In this document: one piece after another, positions 1-7,452 of the stretch
How the letters are laid out: every line of letters starts with the position of its first letter
Position numbering within the stretch: position 1 is the first letter of the stretch
Assembly (NCBI GenBank): GCA_013002925.1
Contig: JABDLQ010000231.1
Span: 1 to 14,850 of the forward strand
DNA from: Gammaproteobacteria bacterium
GTDB lineage: Bacteria; Pseudomonadota; Gammaproteobacteria; Steroidobacterales; SZUA-146
Reading direction: 5' to 3'
DNA: 14,850 nucleotides
Position numbers and translations under genes: made by a program
Notes under the pieces: generated by a model
Databases searched by the model: none
Seen by the model: the letters and a program-made list of their open reading frames with translations, nothing else
What the model was told of the DNA's origin: nothing

Positions 1-1322
1 CCCTGGTGGAGCGCTGGCCATCGTTAGGCGGGGTATGTTTGAATGTAGGCTGCATCCCCTCCAAGGCGCAGTTACACGCAGCTAAAGTGGTGGATGATGC
101 CGCGGGCATGGCAGCGCATGGCATTTACTTCGGGCCACCTGACATCGACACCAAAAAACTGGTTGCCTGGAAAAACTCGGTCATTGGCAAGCTCACACAA
201 GGACTGGTCGGCCTGGCAAAACGGCGCAAGGTCACCGTGCTCCCTGGCAGTGCAAAATTTTTGTCCGAGCATCATGTTCAAATCGAATCAAAAACCGGTC
301 AGTCGGTGCTGGCATTTGAAAAGTGTATCGTGGCAGCGGGTAGTGAAGCGGTGCATTTGCCGTTTCTGCCCGACGACGAACGCATCATTGATTCAACCGG
401 TGCCCTGGAACTGGAAGAATTACCAAAGCGTATGCTGGTCATCGGCGGCGGTATCATCGGCCTTGAAATGGCGACAGTCTACGCTGCGCTGGGTGTAAAA
501 ATTTCAGTGGTCGAACTGACTGACCAACTGATACCGGAATGCGATGCAGATCTCGTCAAGCCATTGCATCAGCACATCAAAAAGCGTTACGAGAACATCT
601 GGCTAAAAACAAAAGTAACCCTGGTTGAAAGCCGCCTGGATGGGTTGGAAGTAACGTTTGAAAATGCAGATGGCCGCTTTGTTGAAACTTTTGGCCGTGT
701 TTTGCAGGCGGTTGGGCGTCGCCCCAATGGCAAGCATCTGGATATAGAGAACGCGGGTGTCGAGATCGACAGCGCCGGGTTTATCCCTTCGGATCAGCAT
801 ATGCGAACCAATGTTGAACATATTTTTTCGATTGGCGATATCCGCGGCAATCCAATGCTGGCTCACAAGGGGAGCCATGAAGGCAAAGTTGCTGCCGAAG
901 TGGCTCACGGCGAAAAACGTGCCTTTGATGCCAGGGTGATTCCGTCCGTGGCCTACACGGATCCGGAAGTGGCGTGGGTAGGGCTTACTGAAACCGCTGC
1001 AAAAGCGGATGGCATCGCCTATGAGAAAGGTGCTTTTCCCTGGGCGGCCAGCGGCCGCGCGCTTGCGCTGGGAGTAGATTCGGGTCTGACAAAACTGCTG
1101 TTTGACCCGACGTCACACCGGGTTATCGGCATGGGTGCGGTTGGTCCGCATGCCGGAGACCTCGTGGCGGAAGCGGCCCTTGCTATCGAAATGGGATGTG
1201 ATGCAGAGGATATTGGACTGACGATTCACGCGCACCCGACACTCTCGGAGACGGTCGCGATGGCCGCCGAAATGTTTGACGGAACGATTACTGATTTGTA
1301 CGCACCGCGAAAAAAGAAATAG
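1..1322 (+). CDS. lpdA: Dihydrolipoamide dehydrogenase (E3), 5' partial
   Basis: This is the FAD-dependent flavoprotein that reoxidises dihydrolipoyl groups of 2-oxoacid dehydrogenase complexes and/or the glycine cleavage system, passing electrons to NAD+ in the cytoplasm. The reading frame is open to the left edge, so the start lies outside the window. The first visible residues carry the redox-active disulfide motif GGVCLNVGCIPSK, with its two cysteines five residues apart. A second nucleotide-binding fold follows (VIGGGIIGLEMA, for NAD), then the FAD-contacting SIGDIRG segment. The dimerisation domain ends with HAHPTLSE, which holds the active-site His-Pro and the partner Glu. Aligned by eye to E. 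coli Lpd (474 residues, cysteines 45 and 50), about 34 N-terminal residues are missing. An N-terminal lipoyl domain fused upstream, as in some proteobacteria, cannot be excluded. The protein ends in a lysine-rich tail. No complex subunit genes are visible, so the partner complex is unknown. Confidence 0.95.
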   Translation, partial: LVERWPSLGGVCLNVGCIPSKAQLHAAKVVDDAAGMAAHGIYFGPPDIDTKKLVAWKNSVIGKLTQGLVGLAKRRKVTVLPGSAKFLSEHHVQIESKTGQSVLAFEKCIVAAGSEAVHLPFLPDDERIIDSTGALELEELPKRMLVIGGGIIGLEMATVYAALGVKISVVELTDQLIPECDADLVKPLHQHIKKRYENIWLKTKVTLVESRLDGLEVTFENADGRFVETFGRVLQAVGRRPNGKHLDIENAGVEIDSAGFIPSDQHMRTNVEHIFSIGDIRGNPMLAHKGSHEGKVAAEVAHGEKRAFDARVIPSVAYTDPEVAWVGLTETAAKADGIAYEKGAFPWAASGRALALGVDSGLTKLLFDPTSHRVIGMGAVGPHAGDLVAEAALAIEMGCDAEDIGLTIHAHPTLSETVAMAAEMFDGTITDLYAPRKKK

Positions 1323-1353
1323 TTCGCTGACCGACTGCAAAAGCGAATGCCAG

Positions 1354-1384
1354 CACCGGCATGAGCGTCCGCGGTGAATTTTTA
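1354..1384 (+). terminator. Candidate rho-independent terminator of lpdA
   Basis: The arms CACCG (1354-1358) and CGGTG (1372-1376) can pair, and they are followed at once by AATTTTTA. A second possible stem (ATGCC with GGCAT, 1347-1362) overlaps the first arm. The stem is short and the loop long, so this is a modest terminator. Its place 32 bases after the lpdA stop and before the next gene supports the call. The rest of the 141-base gap (1385-1463) must hold the promoter of the transporter gene, but I see no convincing -35/-10 pair. Confidence 0.4.
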
Positions 1385-1463
1385 GTATGGTGAGGTGCGG
1401 GGGTGAAAACATGCGCTCCGTCGCGTTATCCATCGTTAATCGCAATCTACTGGAGAATCGACT

Positions 1464-2747
1464 GTGACTGAGGTCCTGCGCGGCTTGTTTGGCCTGATCG
1501 TTCTGATCGCGTTACTTTGGGCGTTCAGTCTCAATCGCAAAGGTGTAGATTGGCGGCTGGTGGTGGTGGGACTGTTTGTACAGTTTGGCCTCGCTCTCAG
1601 CGTGCTTAAATTTCACTATGTGCAGCTGTTTTTTGAAACGGTCGGCAAAGCATTCATTGTCATCCTTGATTTCACCAAAGAGGGAACGCAGTTCCTGTTT
1701 CCGGGGTTTTTGGATATCGACAAGTTTGGCTTTGTCTTTGCATTTCAGATCCTGCCAACGATCATATTTTTCTCCGCACTCACGAGTCTGCTCTATTACC
1801 TGGGGATCATCCAGATTGTAGTGCGTGGGTTGGCGTGGCTGATGACGCGAGCCTTTCGTATTTCAGGGGCAGAGAGTTTGTCGGTGGCCGGAAACATCTT
1901 TTTGGGTCAGACCGAGTCGCCACTGCTGATAAAAAAATATTTGTCGGGCATGACCAACTCTGAAATCATGCTGGTGATGATCGGTGGCATGGCCACGATG
2001 GCAGGTGGCGTACTGGCGGCCTACATTGCATTTTTGGGTGGAGACGATCCGGTACAGCGACTGCTGTTTGCAAAACATTTGCTGGCCGCCTCAATTATGG
2101 CCGCGCCCGGTGCGGTCGTGGCAGCAAAGATACTGGCGCCTCAAACAGTTGAAATCGATTCTGAGGCCAAGGTTTCCGAGGGTGAGTTGGGTATCAATGC
2201 CCTGGACGCGGTATCCAAGGGCACGGCCGACGGTTTGCGCCTGGCTGCAAATATCGGCGCAATGTTGCTGGTCTTTGTGGCCTTTATTGCCATGGCTAAT
2301 TTTTTACTGATGAAGTTTGGCGGCTGGACGGGCCTGAATGACGCCGTCAGTGCGGTATCGGATGGGAGACATTCGCAGCTGTCACTGCAGGTCATTTTAG
2401 GCTATGTGTTTGCGCCAGTCGTCTGGTCGATTGGCGTTGTTTCCGATGATATTACGCTGGTTGGCCGGCTCCTGGGTGAAAAACTCGTCATGACGGAATT
2501 TATCGGTTACAAAAGTCTCAGCGAACTGAAACTGGCCAATGCGTTTGCCAGTGAAAAATCGATTATTATTTCGACCTACCTGTTGTGCGGCTTTGCCAAC
2601 ATCGCCTCGATCGGCATTCAAATAGGCGGAATTGGATTGCTGGCACCCAACAAGCGAGAGCTGTTGGCGCAATATGGCATGCGCGCTTTGCTTGGGGGCA
2701 CCGTTGCCGCCTTGTTTTCAGCCACCATGGTCGGCATGATTCTCTAA
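1464..2747 (+). CDS. Concentrative nucleoside transporter, NupC/CNT family
   Basis: This inner-membrane symporter brings in nucleosides with H+ or Na+. It has 427 residues, slightly longer than E. coli NupC (400), and is hydrophobic throughout with about ten membrane segments. Family signatures are present. GQTES at residues 148-152 matches the base-contacting loop of helical hairpin 1. MTEFIGY near 343-349 holds the Glu expected in the second hairpin region. CGFANIASIGIQIGG at 375-389 holds the Asn and Ser that contact ribose in the Vibrio cholerae structure. The start is GTG at 1464, chosen because GGAG (1452-1455) lies 8 bases upstream and the first segment begins right after. It stands alone, converging on the doxX gene with only 37 bases between stops. 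Whether it prefers pyrimidines or purines, or H+ or Na+, cannot be read from the sequence. Confidence 0.93.
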   Translation: MTEVLRGLFGLIVLIALLWAFSLNRKGVDWRLVVVGLFVQFGLALSVLKFHYVQLFFETVGKAFIVILDFTKEGTQFLFPGFLDIDKFGFVFAFQILPTIIFFSALTSLLYYLGIIQIVVRGLAWLMTRAFRISGAESLSVAGNIFLGQTESPLLIKKYLSGMTNSEIMLVMIGGMATMAGGVLAAYIAFLGGDDPVQRLLFAKHLLAASIMAAPGAVVAAKILAPQTVEIDSEAKVSEGELGINALDAVSKGTADGLRLAANIGAMLLVFVAFIAMANFLLMKFGGWTGLNDAVSAVSDGRHSQLSLQVILGYVFAPVVWSIGVVSDDITLVGRLLGEKLVMTEFIGYKSLSELKLANAFASEKSIIISTYLLCGFANIASIGIQIGGIGLLAPNKRELLAQYGMRALLGGTVAALFSATMVGMIL

Positions 2748-2784
2748 GCCGCCCCAGGCTGCAATGACCGCAATCCGGTAACAG

Positions 2785-3285
2785 TCAGTCGATCACTTTT
2801 TTGAGCATGTGATCGATACTGGCTTTGCCGGCACCATTGAATAATAGCGGCAGGAGCATCAGCAGATACAGCAGCGGAAGCTTGAAATTACCAAAGCCCT
2901 TGTTGGTGATGGCATACCCTTTCCACAATTCGCTAAAAGAACTGTAGCTGTCCGGCCAGTGCACAGCGAGCGCGGCGACGATGGTCAAAATGATCAGCGA
3001 TAAACTGGCAAACCGGGTAAACAGGCCAAATACAAGTAACACAGCACCGATGAGTTCTGCCCAGGTGGCCAAAAACCAACTGATATTCGGGTCGATCACG
3101 TTAAACGGAAACGGAAAGCTGTTCTGAATACCACTGAACCAGTTGTTGCCGTTGTATTTCGTGATGCCGGCCTCCCAGAATTCCCAGGCGAGTATCAATC
3201 GCAGAAACAATGCGGGAAGCCACGCTCCGACGCGGTCAAGCCCCCCGGTGATGACTTCCCAGACAGCAATCAGTCTGTCAAACAT
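2785..3285 (-). CDS. DoxX family membrane protein (third gene of the hvfBC cassette)
   Basis: This 166-residue integral membrane protein has four hydrophobic segments (roughly residues 20-38, 68-88, 92-110 and 134-150), the DoxX/DoxD-like architecture. The conserved helix 1 reads LFLRLILAWEFWEAGITKY, and helix 2 contains the ELIGAVLLVFGLFTR motif typical of the family. It is the last gene of the DUF692-DUF2063-DoxX operon, beginning 22 bases after the hvfC-like stop, with a good ribosome site (AGGGGA, 6 bases before ATG). DoxX proteins recur at the end of HvfABC/bufferin operons. Their role there is not established; a membrane redox or metal-linked function is only inference. The 3' end of the coding region forms a perfect 8-bp inverted repeat described separately. 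Confidence 0.9.
   Translation of the reverse strand: MFDRLIAVWEVITGGLDRVGAWLPALFLRLILAWEFWEAGITKYNGNNWFSGIQNSFPFPFNVIDPNISWFLATWAELIGAVLLVFGLFTRFASLSLIILTIVAALAVHWPDSYSSFSELWKGYAITNKGFGNFKLPLLYLLMLLPLLFNGAGKASIDHMLKKVID
2789..2816. repeat. 8-bp inverted repeat at the nupC/doxX convergent 3' ends
   Basis: TCGATCAC (2789-2796) is perfectly complementary to GTGATCGA (2809-2816), with a 12-base loop. It lies at the end of the doxX coding region, covering its last codons. It is placed where transcripts from both strands would end, since the nupC-family stop is at 2747 on the other strand. No T-run follows the stem on either strand, so it is not a standard intrinsic terminator. It may stabilise 3' ends or be chance. 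Confidence 0.4.
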
Positions 3286-3307
3286 TGGCGTCCCCTGGTT
3301 TTTAAGT

Positions 3308-4072
3308 TCAGTGTTTCCGAGTGCCGAGTATAATATCGTGCGCGGCCAGTTCTGTCAGAGTTTCAGCACCCCCCGCAACGACGGTATCGGGGTTCGGGTG
3401 GTTGATTTCCTCACCGATCTGCAGCAACAGCTGTCGACCGCTGGCTGATGTATTGGTTTCAAGCAATTCAATGAGTCGAGCGGTCACCGGGTTGATTTCC
3501 AGAAAACCCACCGTATCCTTGCGGTTGCGATAAACCACCAGAAACGTAAACCCCTCTCCGGGTTCCTGCGGCTGAAATTCTGGTTTGATCTGATGTACCG
3601 GAAACCGGTATGCCAGCGACCACGCGACCGGCGACAGAACCGGAATCTCGTCGAGCAAATCTCCATCGACATTGGCCTCTACGGCCGCAAGGTCTTCTTC
3701 AAGAATCGAAATGGCCAGTTCCGCCCACTCATAATGTGCCAGTTCGAGCAAAAATGGCGGGTCACCATCAACATCGCGTTCAGTTTCCAGGTAGCCCAGA
3801 AATTCTTTGGGAATGTCCAGGAAGTAGGGCGAGTGGCTGCGATGCCGGGCAAAAAAATCCCTGACCATGCCATGCCAGGCCGCATCGCTGAGCAATCTGC
3901 GAATGACAGGAAAAGATCTTGCCAGAAAGCCTTCCACATTGTTGTAAAACAAATCCCGATAAATTGCCAAACGGCGATCTTCGATGCCGGCTGGTCCGGG
4001 TGTTTTCTGCGGGTTACGAATATGGGCCGAAAACCGGTATTGCTCCTGTTGGAATTTTGGAAGTTCAGCCAT
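3308..4072 (-). CDS. hvfC: DUF2063 protein, HvfC/BufC-like partner of the DUF692 enzyme
   Basis: This is the partner protein that, in characterised clusters, binds the DUF692 (MNIO) enzyme and helps it recognise the precursor peptide. The N-terminal DUF2063 domain shows the typical pattern: a start near MAELPKFQQEQY, then GIEDRRLAIYRDLFYNN, ARSFPVIRRLL, the FFARHRSHSPYFLDIPKEF stretch, and the LLELAHYEWAEL helix. The C-terminal half (about residues 150-254) is a second, less conserved domain ending in AGGAETLTELAAHDII. I chose the ATG at 4072 (254 residues), not the in-frame start at 4126, because the family begins at this point. That start also overlaps the upstream hvfB stop by 8 bases (ATGGCTGA), the spacing seen in coupled genes. 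No clear ribosome site precedes it, in keeping with coupling. The doxX gene follows after 22 bases. Confidence 0.88.
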   Translation of the reverse strand: MAELPKFQQEQYRFSAHIRNPQKTPGPAGIEDRRLAIYRDLFYNNVEGFLARSFPVIRRLLSDAAWHGMVRDFFARHRSHSPYFLDIPKEFLGYLETERDVDGDPPFLLELAHYEWAELAISILEEDLAAVEANVDGDLLDEIPVLSPVAWSLAYRFPVHQIKPEFQPQEPGEGFTFLVVYRNRKDTVGFLEINPVTARLIELLETNTSASGRQLLLQIGEEINHPNPDTVVAGGAETLTELAAHDIILGTRKH

Positions 4073-4937
4073 GCGATGCGCGCATATTTTGCGGTTGACG
4101 GGCATGCCAGCGGGTCTGGGCATCACGAATACGATTTATCTCAATCAGCAAATCATCGACGGCCGGAATATTGAAATCTCGCTCAAGCAGGGTAGCTACC
4201 GGACCACAATGATCATAAGCGGTATCCAGCAAGGCCCAGACCTGTTCGCTGACATCAGAACCATGCGTATCGACGCGCAAGTCTTCAGCCTCAACGTAAT
4301 GGCCGGCAATATGAAAATAGAACACCCGGTCTGCTGGCAACGCGCGTAAATACTGTTCGGCATCGTAATCGTGATTGATGCTGTTAACCACTATGTTGTT
4401 GACATCAAGCAGCAAACCGCAATCCGCTTCTTCCAGCACGTTGCGAATAAAATCGATTTCACTGATCTCCTGTCCGGGCGCCGCGTAATAAGACACATTT
4501 TCAATGGCAATTCGCCGCTCCAAAATCTCCTGCACACGACGGATTCGATTGGCGACATAGCTGACTGCTTCATCAGTAAACGGTATCGGCATCAGATCAT
4601 AAAGATGCCCGTCGTCTGAGCAGTAACTCAGATGTTCGGTATAGGCAAGAATTCCGTGGTGATCAAGAAATACTTTCAGCTTCTTTAAGAACTCTTCGTC
4701 CAGCGGCGCAGGTGAACCGATCGAAAGGGACAACCCGTGAGTCACAAACGGGTAGCGTTCGGTAAAGGCGCGAAACTCTTTTCCCAGCCGGCCTCCCAGA
4801 CCCATCCAGTTTTCGGGCGCCACTTCGAAAAAACTGATTTCGTCAGGTTTGTGGTGCAGCAAGGGCTTGACCAGTTCGCGTCGCAGGCCAAGACCGGCGC
4901 CGGAGACCGGCTGCTCAAAGCGGTGAGTGATGTTCAC
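4065..4937 (-). CDS. hvfB: DUF692/MNIO-family multinuclear iron enzyme, HvfB/BufB-like
   Basis: This 290-residue TIM-barrel protein belongs to the DUF692 family, whose studied members (MbnB, HvfB, BufB and others) use two or three iron atoms to oxidise cysteine or other residues of a ribosomally made peptide, for example into oxazolone/thioamide groups that bind copper. Candidate iron ligands sit in conserved places: FFEVAPENW (residues 36-44), the His in THGLSLS (67), TEHLSY (Glu101, His102), IENVSY (Glu146), LLDVNN (Asp178 to Asn181), FHIAGH (His209, His213), VDTHG (223-226) and LLERD (Glu252). The start is GTG, with GGAG 5 bases upstream. It is the first gene of its operon, and the hvfC-like start overlaps its stop by 8 bases. 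The usual DUF2282 precursor gene (hvfA/bufA) is not upstream, so the substrate is unknown here. Family assignment is firm; the exact reaction is inferred. Confidence 0.92.
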   Translation of the reverse strand: MNITHRFEQPVSGAGLGLRRELVKPLLHHKPDEISFFEVAPENWMGLGGRLGKEFRAFTERYPFVTHGLSLSIGSPAPLDEEFLKKLKVFLDHHGILAYTEHLSYCSDDGHLYDLMPIPFTDEAVSYVANRIRRVQEILERRIAIENVSYYAAPGQEISEIDFIRNVLEEADCGLLLDVNNIVVNSINHDYDAEQYLRALPADRVFYFHIAGHYVEAEDLRVDTHGSDVSEQVWALLDTAYDHCGPVATLLERDFNIPAVDDLLIEINRIRDAQTRWHARQPQNMRASHG

Positions 4938-5016
4938 GAAATCTCCATAGCTCCAGGGACAGCATACAAGATTGGACCCGATAATCGCCCATGTTATTAC
5001 AGATTGATAAACGAAT

Positions 5017-5046
5017 CAGCCCGGTAGACTGCGCAGTTGCGGGCTG
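5017..5046 (-). terminator. Candidate terminator after the DUF1841 gene
   Basis: CAGCCCG (5017-5023) and CGGGCTG (5040-5046) form a perfect 7-bp GC-rich stem. An inner palindrome ACTGCGCAGT (5028-5037) allows further pairing. Read on the minus strand it starts 9 bases after the DUF1841 stop, and is followed by ATTCGTTTATC, which is T-rich but not a clean T-run. It separates the metG-rsx-nth-DUF1841 chain from the hvfB operon. The remaining gap down to 4938 should hold the hvfB promoter; I see only weak -10-like matches there (for example GATTAT near 4982-4987). Confidence 0.5.
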
Positions 5047-5055
5047 CCGGGAAAG

Positions 5056-5484
5056 TCAGCGTCGATCCAAATCATCTTTCACGAGCTTCAAATAGCGTTG
5101 TTCATCCGGTGCACGCCTGTCGCGCTGTGCCTGCCACAGCTCCTGTCCCATAAACTCGGTCAGACGGTGTTCGGCATCGTGAGCATCGCCACAGCGCTCC
5201 TGCAGCTGCTTGTACAGTTGCGCAATCCCGTGCGGGCGATTGGTCGCCAGTTGATCCCGCACCGCCAGATGTAATGACATATGCAAAAATGGATTGGTCT
5301 GCCCGGACTCTGGTAAATATTCCTGATCCATGCCGCTTTCGATCTCGCGCTGGTATTCAGGATGATCATGGATGACCGCCACAATCTGTGCTTCCAGGGC
5401 TGTGAGTGCCTGTTGGCGGGTGGCTTTTTGCCACGCCGTTCGATACATCTGGCGCAGTGTCCGACGATCCTGACCGAACAGCAT
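5056..5484 (-). CDS. DUF1841 conserved protein of unknown function
   Basis: This 142-residue soluble protein has the hallmarks of the DUF1841 family: an N-terminal MLFGQDRRTLRQMYRTAW, a central LEAQIVAVIHDHPEY, and the family's most conserved stretch, YLPESGQTNPFLHMSLHLAV, followed by a charged helical C-terminus. No enzymatic motif or membrane segment is seen and no function is known to me. The ATG at 5484 is preferred over the in-frame start at 5535. It has a strong ribosome site (GGAGG, 6 bases upstream), matches the family N-terminus, and overlaps the nth stop in the sequence TAATG. It is the last gene of the rsx-nth chain, so it may be co-expressed with Nth and the Rsx complex. That link is positional only. 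Confidence 0.85.
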   Translation of the reverse strand: MLFGQDRRTLRQMYRTAWQKATRQQALTALEAQIVAVIHDHPEYQREIESGMDQEYLPESGQTNPFLHMSLHLAVRDQLATNRPHGIAQLYKQLQERCGDAHDAEHRLTEFMGQELWQAQRDRRAPDEQRYLKLVKDDLDRR

Positions 5485-6122
5485 TACATTCCTCCGGTTT
5501 TGTGCCGGTACTCGCAAAGATCGGCGATCATACACTGCGGGCAGTCCGGCGTGCGCGCCTTACAGACATAACGGCCATGCAGAATCAGCCAGTGATGCGC
5601 GTCACGCCTGAACTCATCGGGTACCAGCCTTAACAGGCGTTTTTCAACTTCCAGCACCGTTTTTCCCGGTGCAATAGCTGTCCGGTTTGAGACTCTGAAA
5701 ATGTGGGTATCGACGGCGATTGTAGGTTCCCCAAACGCAGTGTTCAGGATTACGTTGGCAGTTTTTCGACCGACCCCGGGCAACGCCTCGAGCGCTTTGC
5801 GATCGCGAGGTACTTCGCCACCGTGTTTGCTAAGCAGTATCTTGCTGGTTGCCAGCACATGTTTGGCTTTGTTGTTAAAAAGGCCAATAGTTTTTATATA
5901 GGAGCGAATTTTTGTCAGGCCGAGCGCCACCATTTCCTCCGGTGTGCCCGCGACCGCAAATAATTTTTCGGTTGCTTTGTTGACGCTGATGTCCGTGGCC
6001 TGTGCCGATAAGATCACCGCGACCAACAGCTGAAACGGGTTAGCATAGACCAGCTCGGTTGTTGGCTGCGGGTTCGCATCACGCCAGCGTGAAAAGATTT
6101 CTATCCGCTTGGCCCGGTTCAT
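5484..6122 (-). CDS. nth: Endonuclease III, DNA glycosylase/AP lyase
   Basis: Nth removes oxidised pyrimidines such as thymine glycol from DNA and cleaves the resulting abasic site. At 212 residues it is almost the same length as the E. coli enzyme (211) and keeps its numbering. The helix-hairpin-helix motif is LPGVGRKTANVILN with catalytic Lys120. The catalytic Asp138 is in AVDTHIFRV. The [4Fe-4S] cluster is bound by Cys187, 194, 197 and 203 (C-x6-C-x2-C-x5-C). The ATG at 6122 overlaps the rsxE stop in ATGA and has no ribosome site of its own, so it is probably translationally coupled. The rsxABCDGE-nth order is well known in gammaproteobacteria. All key residues are present, so the enzyme should be active. 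Confidence 0.98.
   Translation of the reverse strand: MNRAKRIEIFSRWRDANPQPTTELVYANPFQLLVAVILSAQATDISVNKATEKLFAVAGTPEEMVALGLTKIRSYIKTIGLFNNKAKHVLATSKILLSKHGGEVPRDRKALEALPGVGRKTANVILNTAFGEPTIAVDTHIFRVSNRTAIAPGKTVLEVEKRLLRLVPDEFRRDAHHWLILHGRYVCKARTPDCPQCMIADLCEYRHKTGGM
5491..5495 (-). promoter_or_regulatory. Ribosome binding site of the DUF1841 gene, embedded in nth
   Basis: On the minus strand GGAGG lies within the last codons of nth (the two Gly codons before the final Met) and 6 bases before the ATG at 5484. It decides the DUF1841 start and allows both coupled and independent initiation. Confidence 0.7.
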
Positions 6123-6796
6123 GACGACGGCGCAACCACGGGTGCGGGTCCCTGATGGGTGGCCGGATGGGTGCGCGCCACAAGGGCATTGCGCATTGCG
6201 ATCAGGGCGGCGAGCACAAAGAATGCGCCCGGCGGCAAAATCAGCAGCAAAAAACCCTCATGAACGTGGATTGTCCACGCTGCGGCCGCCGGTCCAAACA
6301 ACATTTGCATGTCTGCAAAGACAGTTCCGGCACCCAGCAATTCCCGGACAAAACCCAAAACGATCAGTATGGCGGCAAAGCCTGCGCCATGCGCAAACCC
6401 GTCAAGCACCGCGTAACCGGAACTATGGCGCGAAGCAAAGGCTTCGGCGCGGGCGATAATGGCGCAATTGGTGACAATCAATGGCACGAACAGACCCAGG
6501 ACACGATGCAGCTCGAACACCCACACCTGCATCAGAATATCGATCGCAGTAACCAGGCCGGCAATGATCAGTACGTAGACCGGGATCCGGATATGGGGCG
6601 CAATCCAGCGGCGGGTCAGTGAGACAAGTAAATTTGAGCACATCAACACCAGCATTGTAGACACGCCCAGACCAAGACCGTACGCCGTTGTGGTGGTGAC
6701 CGCCAACAGCGGACACAGGCCCAGCAACTGTACCAGGCCGGGATTCTGTTTCCACAGACCGTCAAGCAGCACACCACGCCAGGACAGAGCGGTCAT
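6119..6796 (-). CDS. rsxE: Electron transport complex subunit RsxE/RnfE
   Basis: This is an integral membrane subunit of the Rsx/Rnf complex, homologous to RsxA and NqrD. It has 225 residues and about six membrane helices. The N-terminus runs WKQNPGLVQLLGLCPLLAVT, and a second conserved stretch is LGLFVPLIVTNCAIIARAEAFA. The cysteines in these two motifs (Cys28 and Cys111) match those that, paired with RsxA, are proposed to hold an iron-sulfur cluster inside the membrane. The C-terminal tail (about 195-225) is polar and rich in Ala, Pro and His and is poorly conserved. The start overlaps the rsxG stop in ATGA, and the gene's own stop overlaps the nth start the same way. Confidence 0.96.
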   Translation of the reverse strand: MTALSWRGVLLDGLWKQNPGLVQLLGLCPLLAVTTTTAYGLGLGVSTMLVLMCSNLLVSLTRRWIAPHIRIPVYVLIIAGLVTAIDILMQVWVFELHRVLGLFVPLIVTNCAIIARAEAFASRHSSGYAVLDGFAHGAGFAAILIVLGFVRELLGAGTVFADMQMLFGPAAAAWTIHVHEGFLLLILPPGAFFVLAALIAMRNALVARTHPATHQGPAPVVAPSS

Positions 6797-7452
6797 TGCG
6801 AAGAGCCGCCGGCAACGTCGGGCGCCGCAAAAACAGGCGTTTTATGTGCCTCGAAATATTGTAGTGCGTCACGCACTGCACTGGTTACCGCGCGGGATGT
6901 GACCGATGCGCCGGTGATTTGGTCAAAGACACCATCGTCCCGGCGTATGGCCCAGTCGGCAAGAGGAGGAGCTTGCAGCGAGCGCCCCTCAAAACCGGTC
7001 ATCCACGAGGAGCGCTCAATTTCGATGCGATCACCGAGTCCCGGTGTTTCACGGTGACGTGCTGCCCGAACACCAGCTACGGTGCCGTCGGCATAGATCG
7101 CAACCAGCAATTCAATCGGTCCACTATAGCCGCTGGCAGCCGTGACGCGCAGGATTGCAGCTGCGGGTTGCCCGTTTTTCCTGGCACGCAGAATTTCATG
7201 CGGCGCCCCGGTGCCCAACAGCTGCGCGTCAGGGGCTGTGCCTTCGACCACGATTACGTCACTGAAAATATCGTTGTCGTAGTCAGTCGCGCTGAGTAGT
7301 TCATTAATCTGGCGCATGTCCCAGGCGCGCTGATTGGCGTCTATACGTTCTGCACTGTGTGTCGACAAGGCGCTTAGTCCCGCCGCAGTCAATACGGTCA
7401 ACGCAGTAAACGTCATGATGGGTACCAGCAGGCTGCGCTTAGCGATGTCCAT
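6793..7452 (-). CDS. rsxG: Electron transport complex subunit RsxG/RnfG (covalent FMN)
   Basis: This subunit has one N-terminal membrane anchor (about residues 8-28) and a periplasmic FMN-binding domain. FMN is expected to be attached by a phosphoester bond to the second Thr of TGASVT (residues 180-185, Thr185), the counterpart of the family S/T-G-A-T/S-x-T motif. The preceding conserved block RHRETPGLGDRI is also present. I chose the ATG at 7452 (219 residues), with GAG a few bases upstream, over an in-frame GTG at 7467 that has no ribosome site. Even so the start lies inside rsxD, with a 14-base overlap. The downstream rsxE start overlaps its stop. The short polar C-terminus (VFAAPDVAGGSSQ) lacks family conservation. 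Confidence 0.95.
   Translation of the reverse strand: MDIAKRSLLVPIMTFTALTVLTAAGLSALSTHSAERIDANQRAWDMRQINELLSATDYDNDIFSDVIVVEGTAPDAQLLGTGAPHEILRARKNGQPAAAILRVTAASGYSGPIELLVAIYADGTVAGVRAARHRETPGLGDRIEIERSSWMTGFEGRSLQAPPLADWAIRRDDGVFDQITGASVTSRAVTSAVRDALQYFEAHKTPVFAAPDVAGGSSQ

Noticed and set aside
1385..1463. Promoter of the nucleoside transporter gene
   Set aside because: Candidate -10 hexamers (such as GTTAAT) have no acceptable -35 partner at the right spacing, so no site is reported although a promoter must exist nearby.
4073..4126. Upstream in-frame start giving an 18-residue extension to the hvfC-like protein
   Set aside because: The extension is not family-like and would overlap hvfB by over 60 bases. 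The ATG at 4072 fits the usual N-terminus and the 8-base overlap.
3593..4174. 193-codon open frame on the plus strand
   Set aside because: It lies opposite the hvfC-like gene, has no recognisable domain and no ribosome site, and is explained by the coding bias of the real gene.
4915..4992. Small open frame of 25 codons on the minus strand overlapping the hvfB start, a possible precursor or leader peptide
   Set aside because: It has no ribosome binding site, only one cysteine and no signal peptide, and overlaps the hvfB start out of frame. DUF2282 precursors are several times longer with several cysteines.
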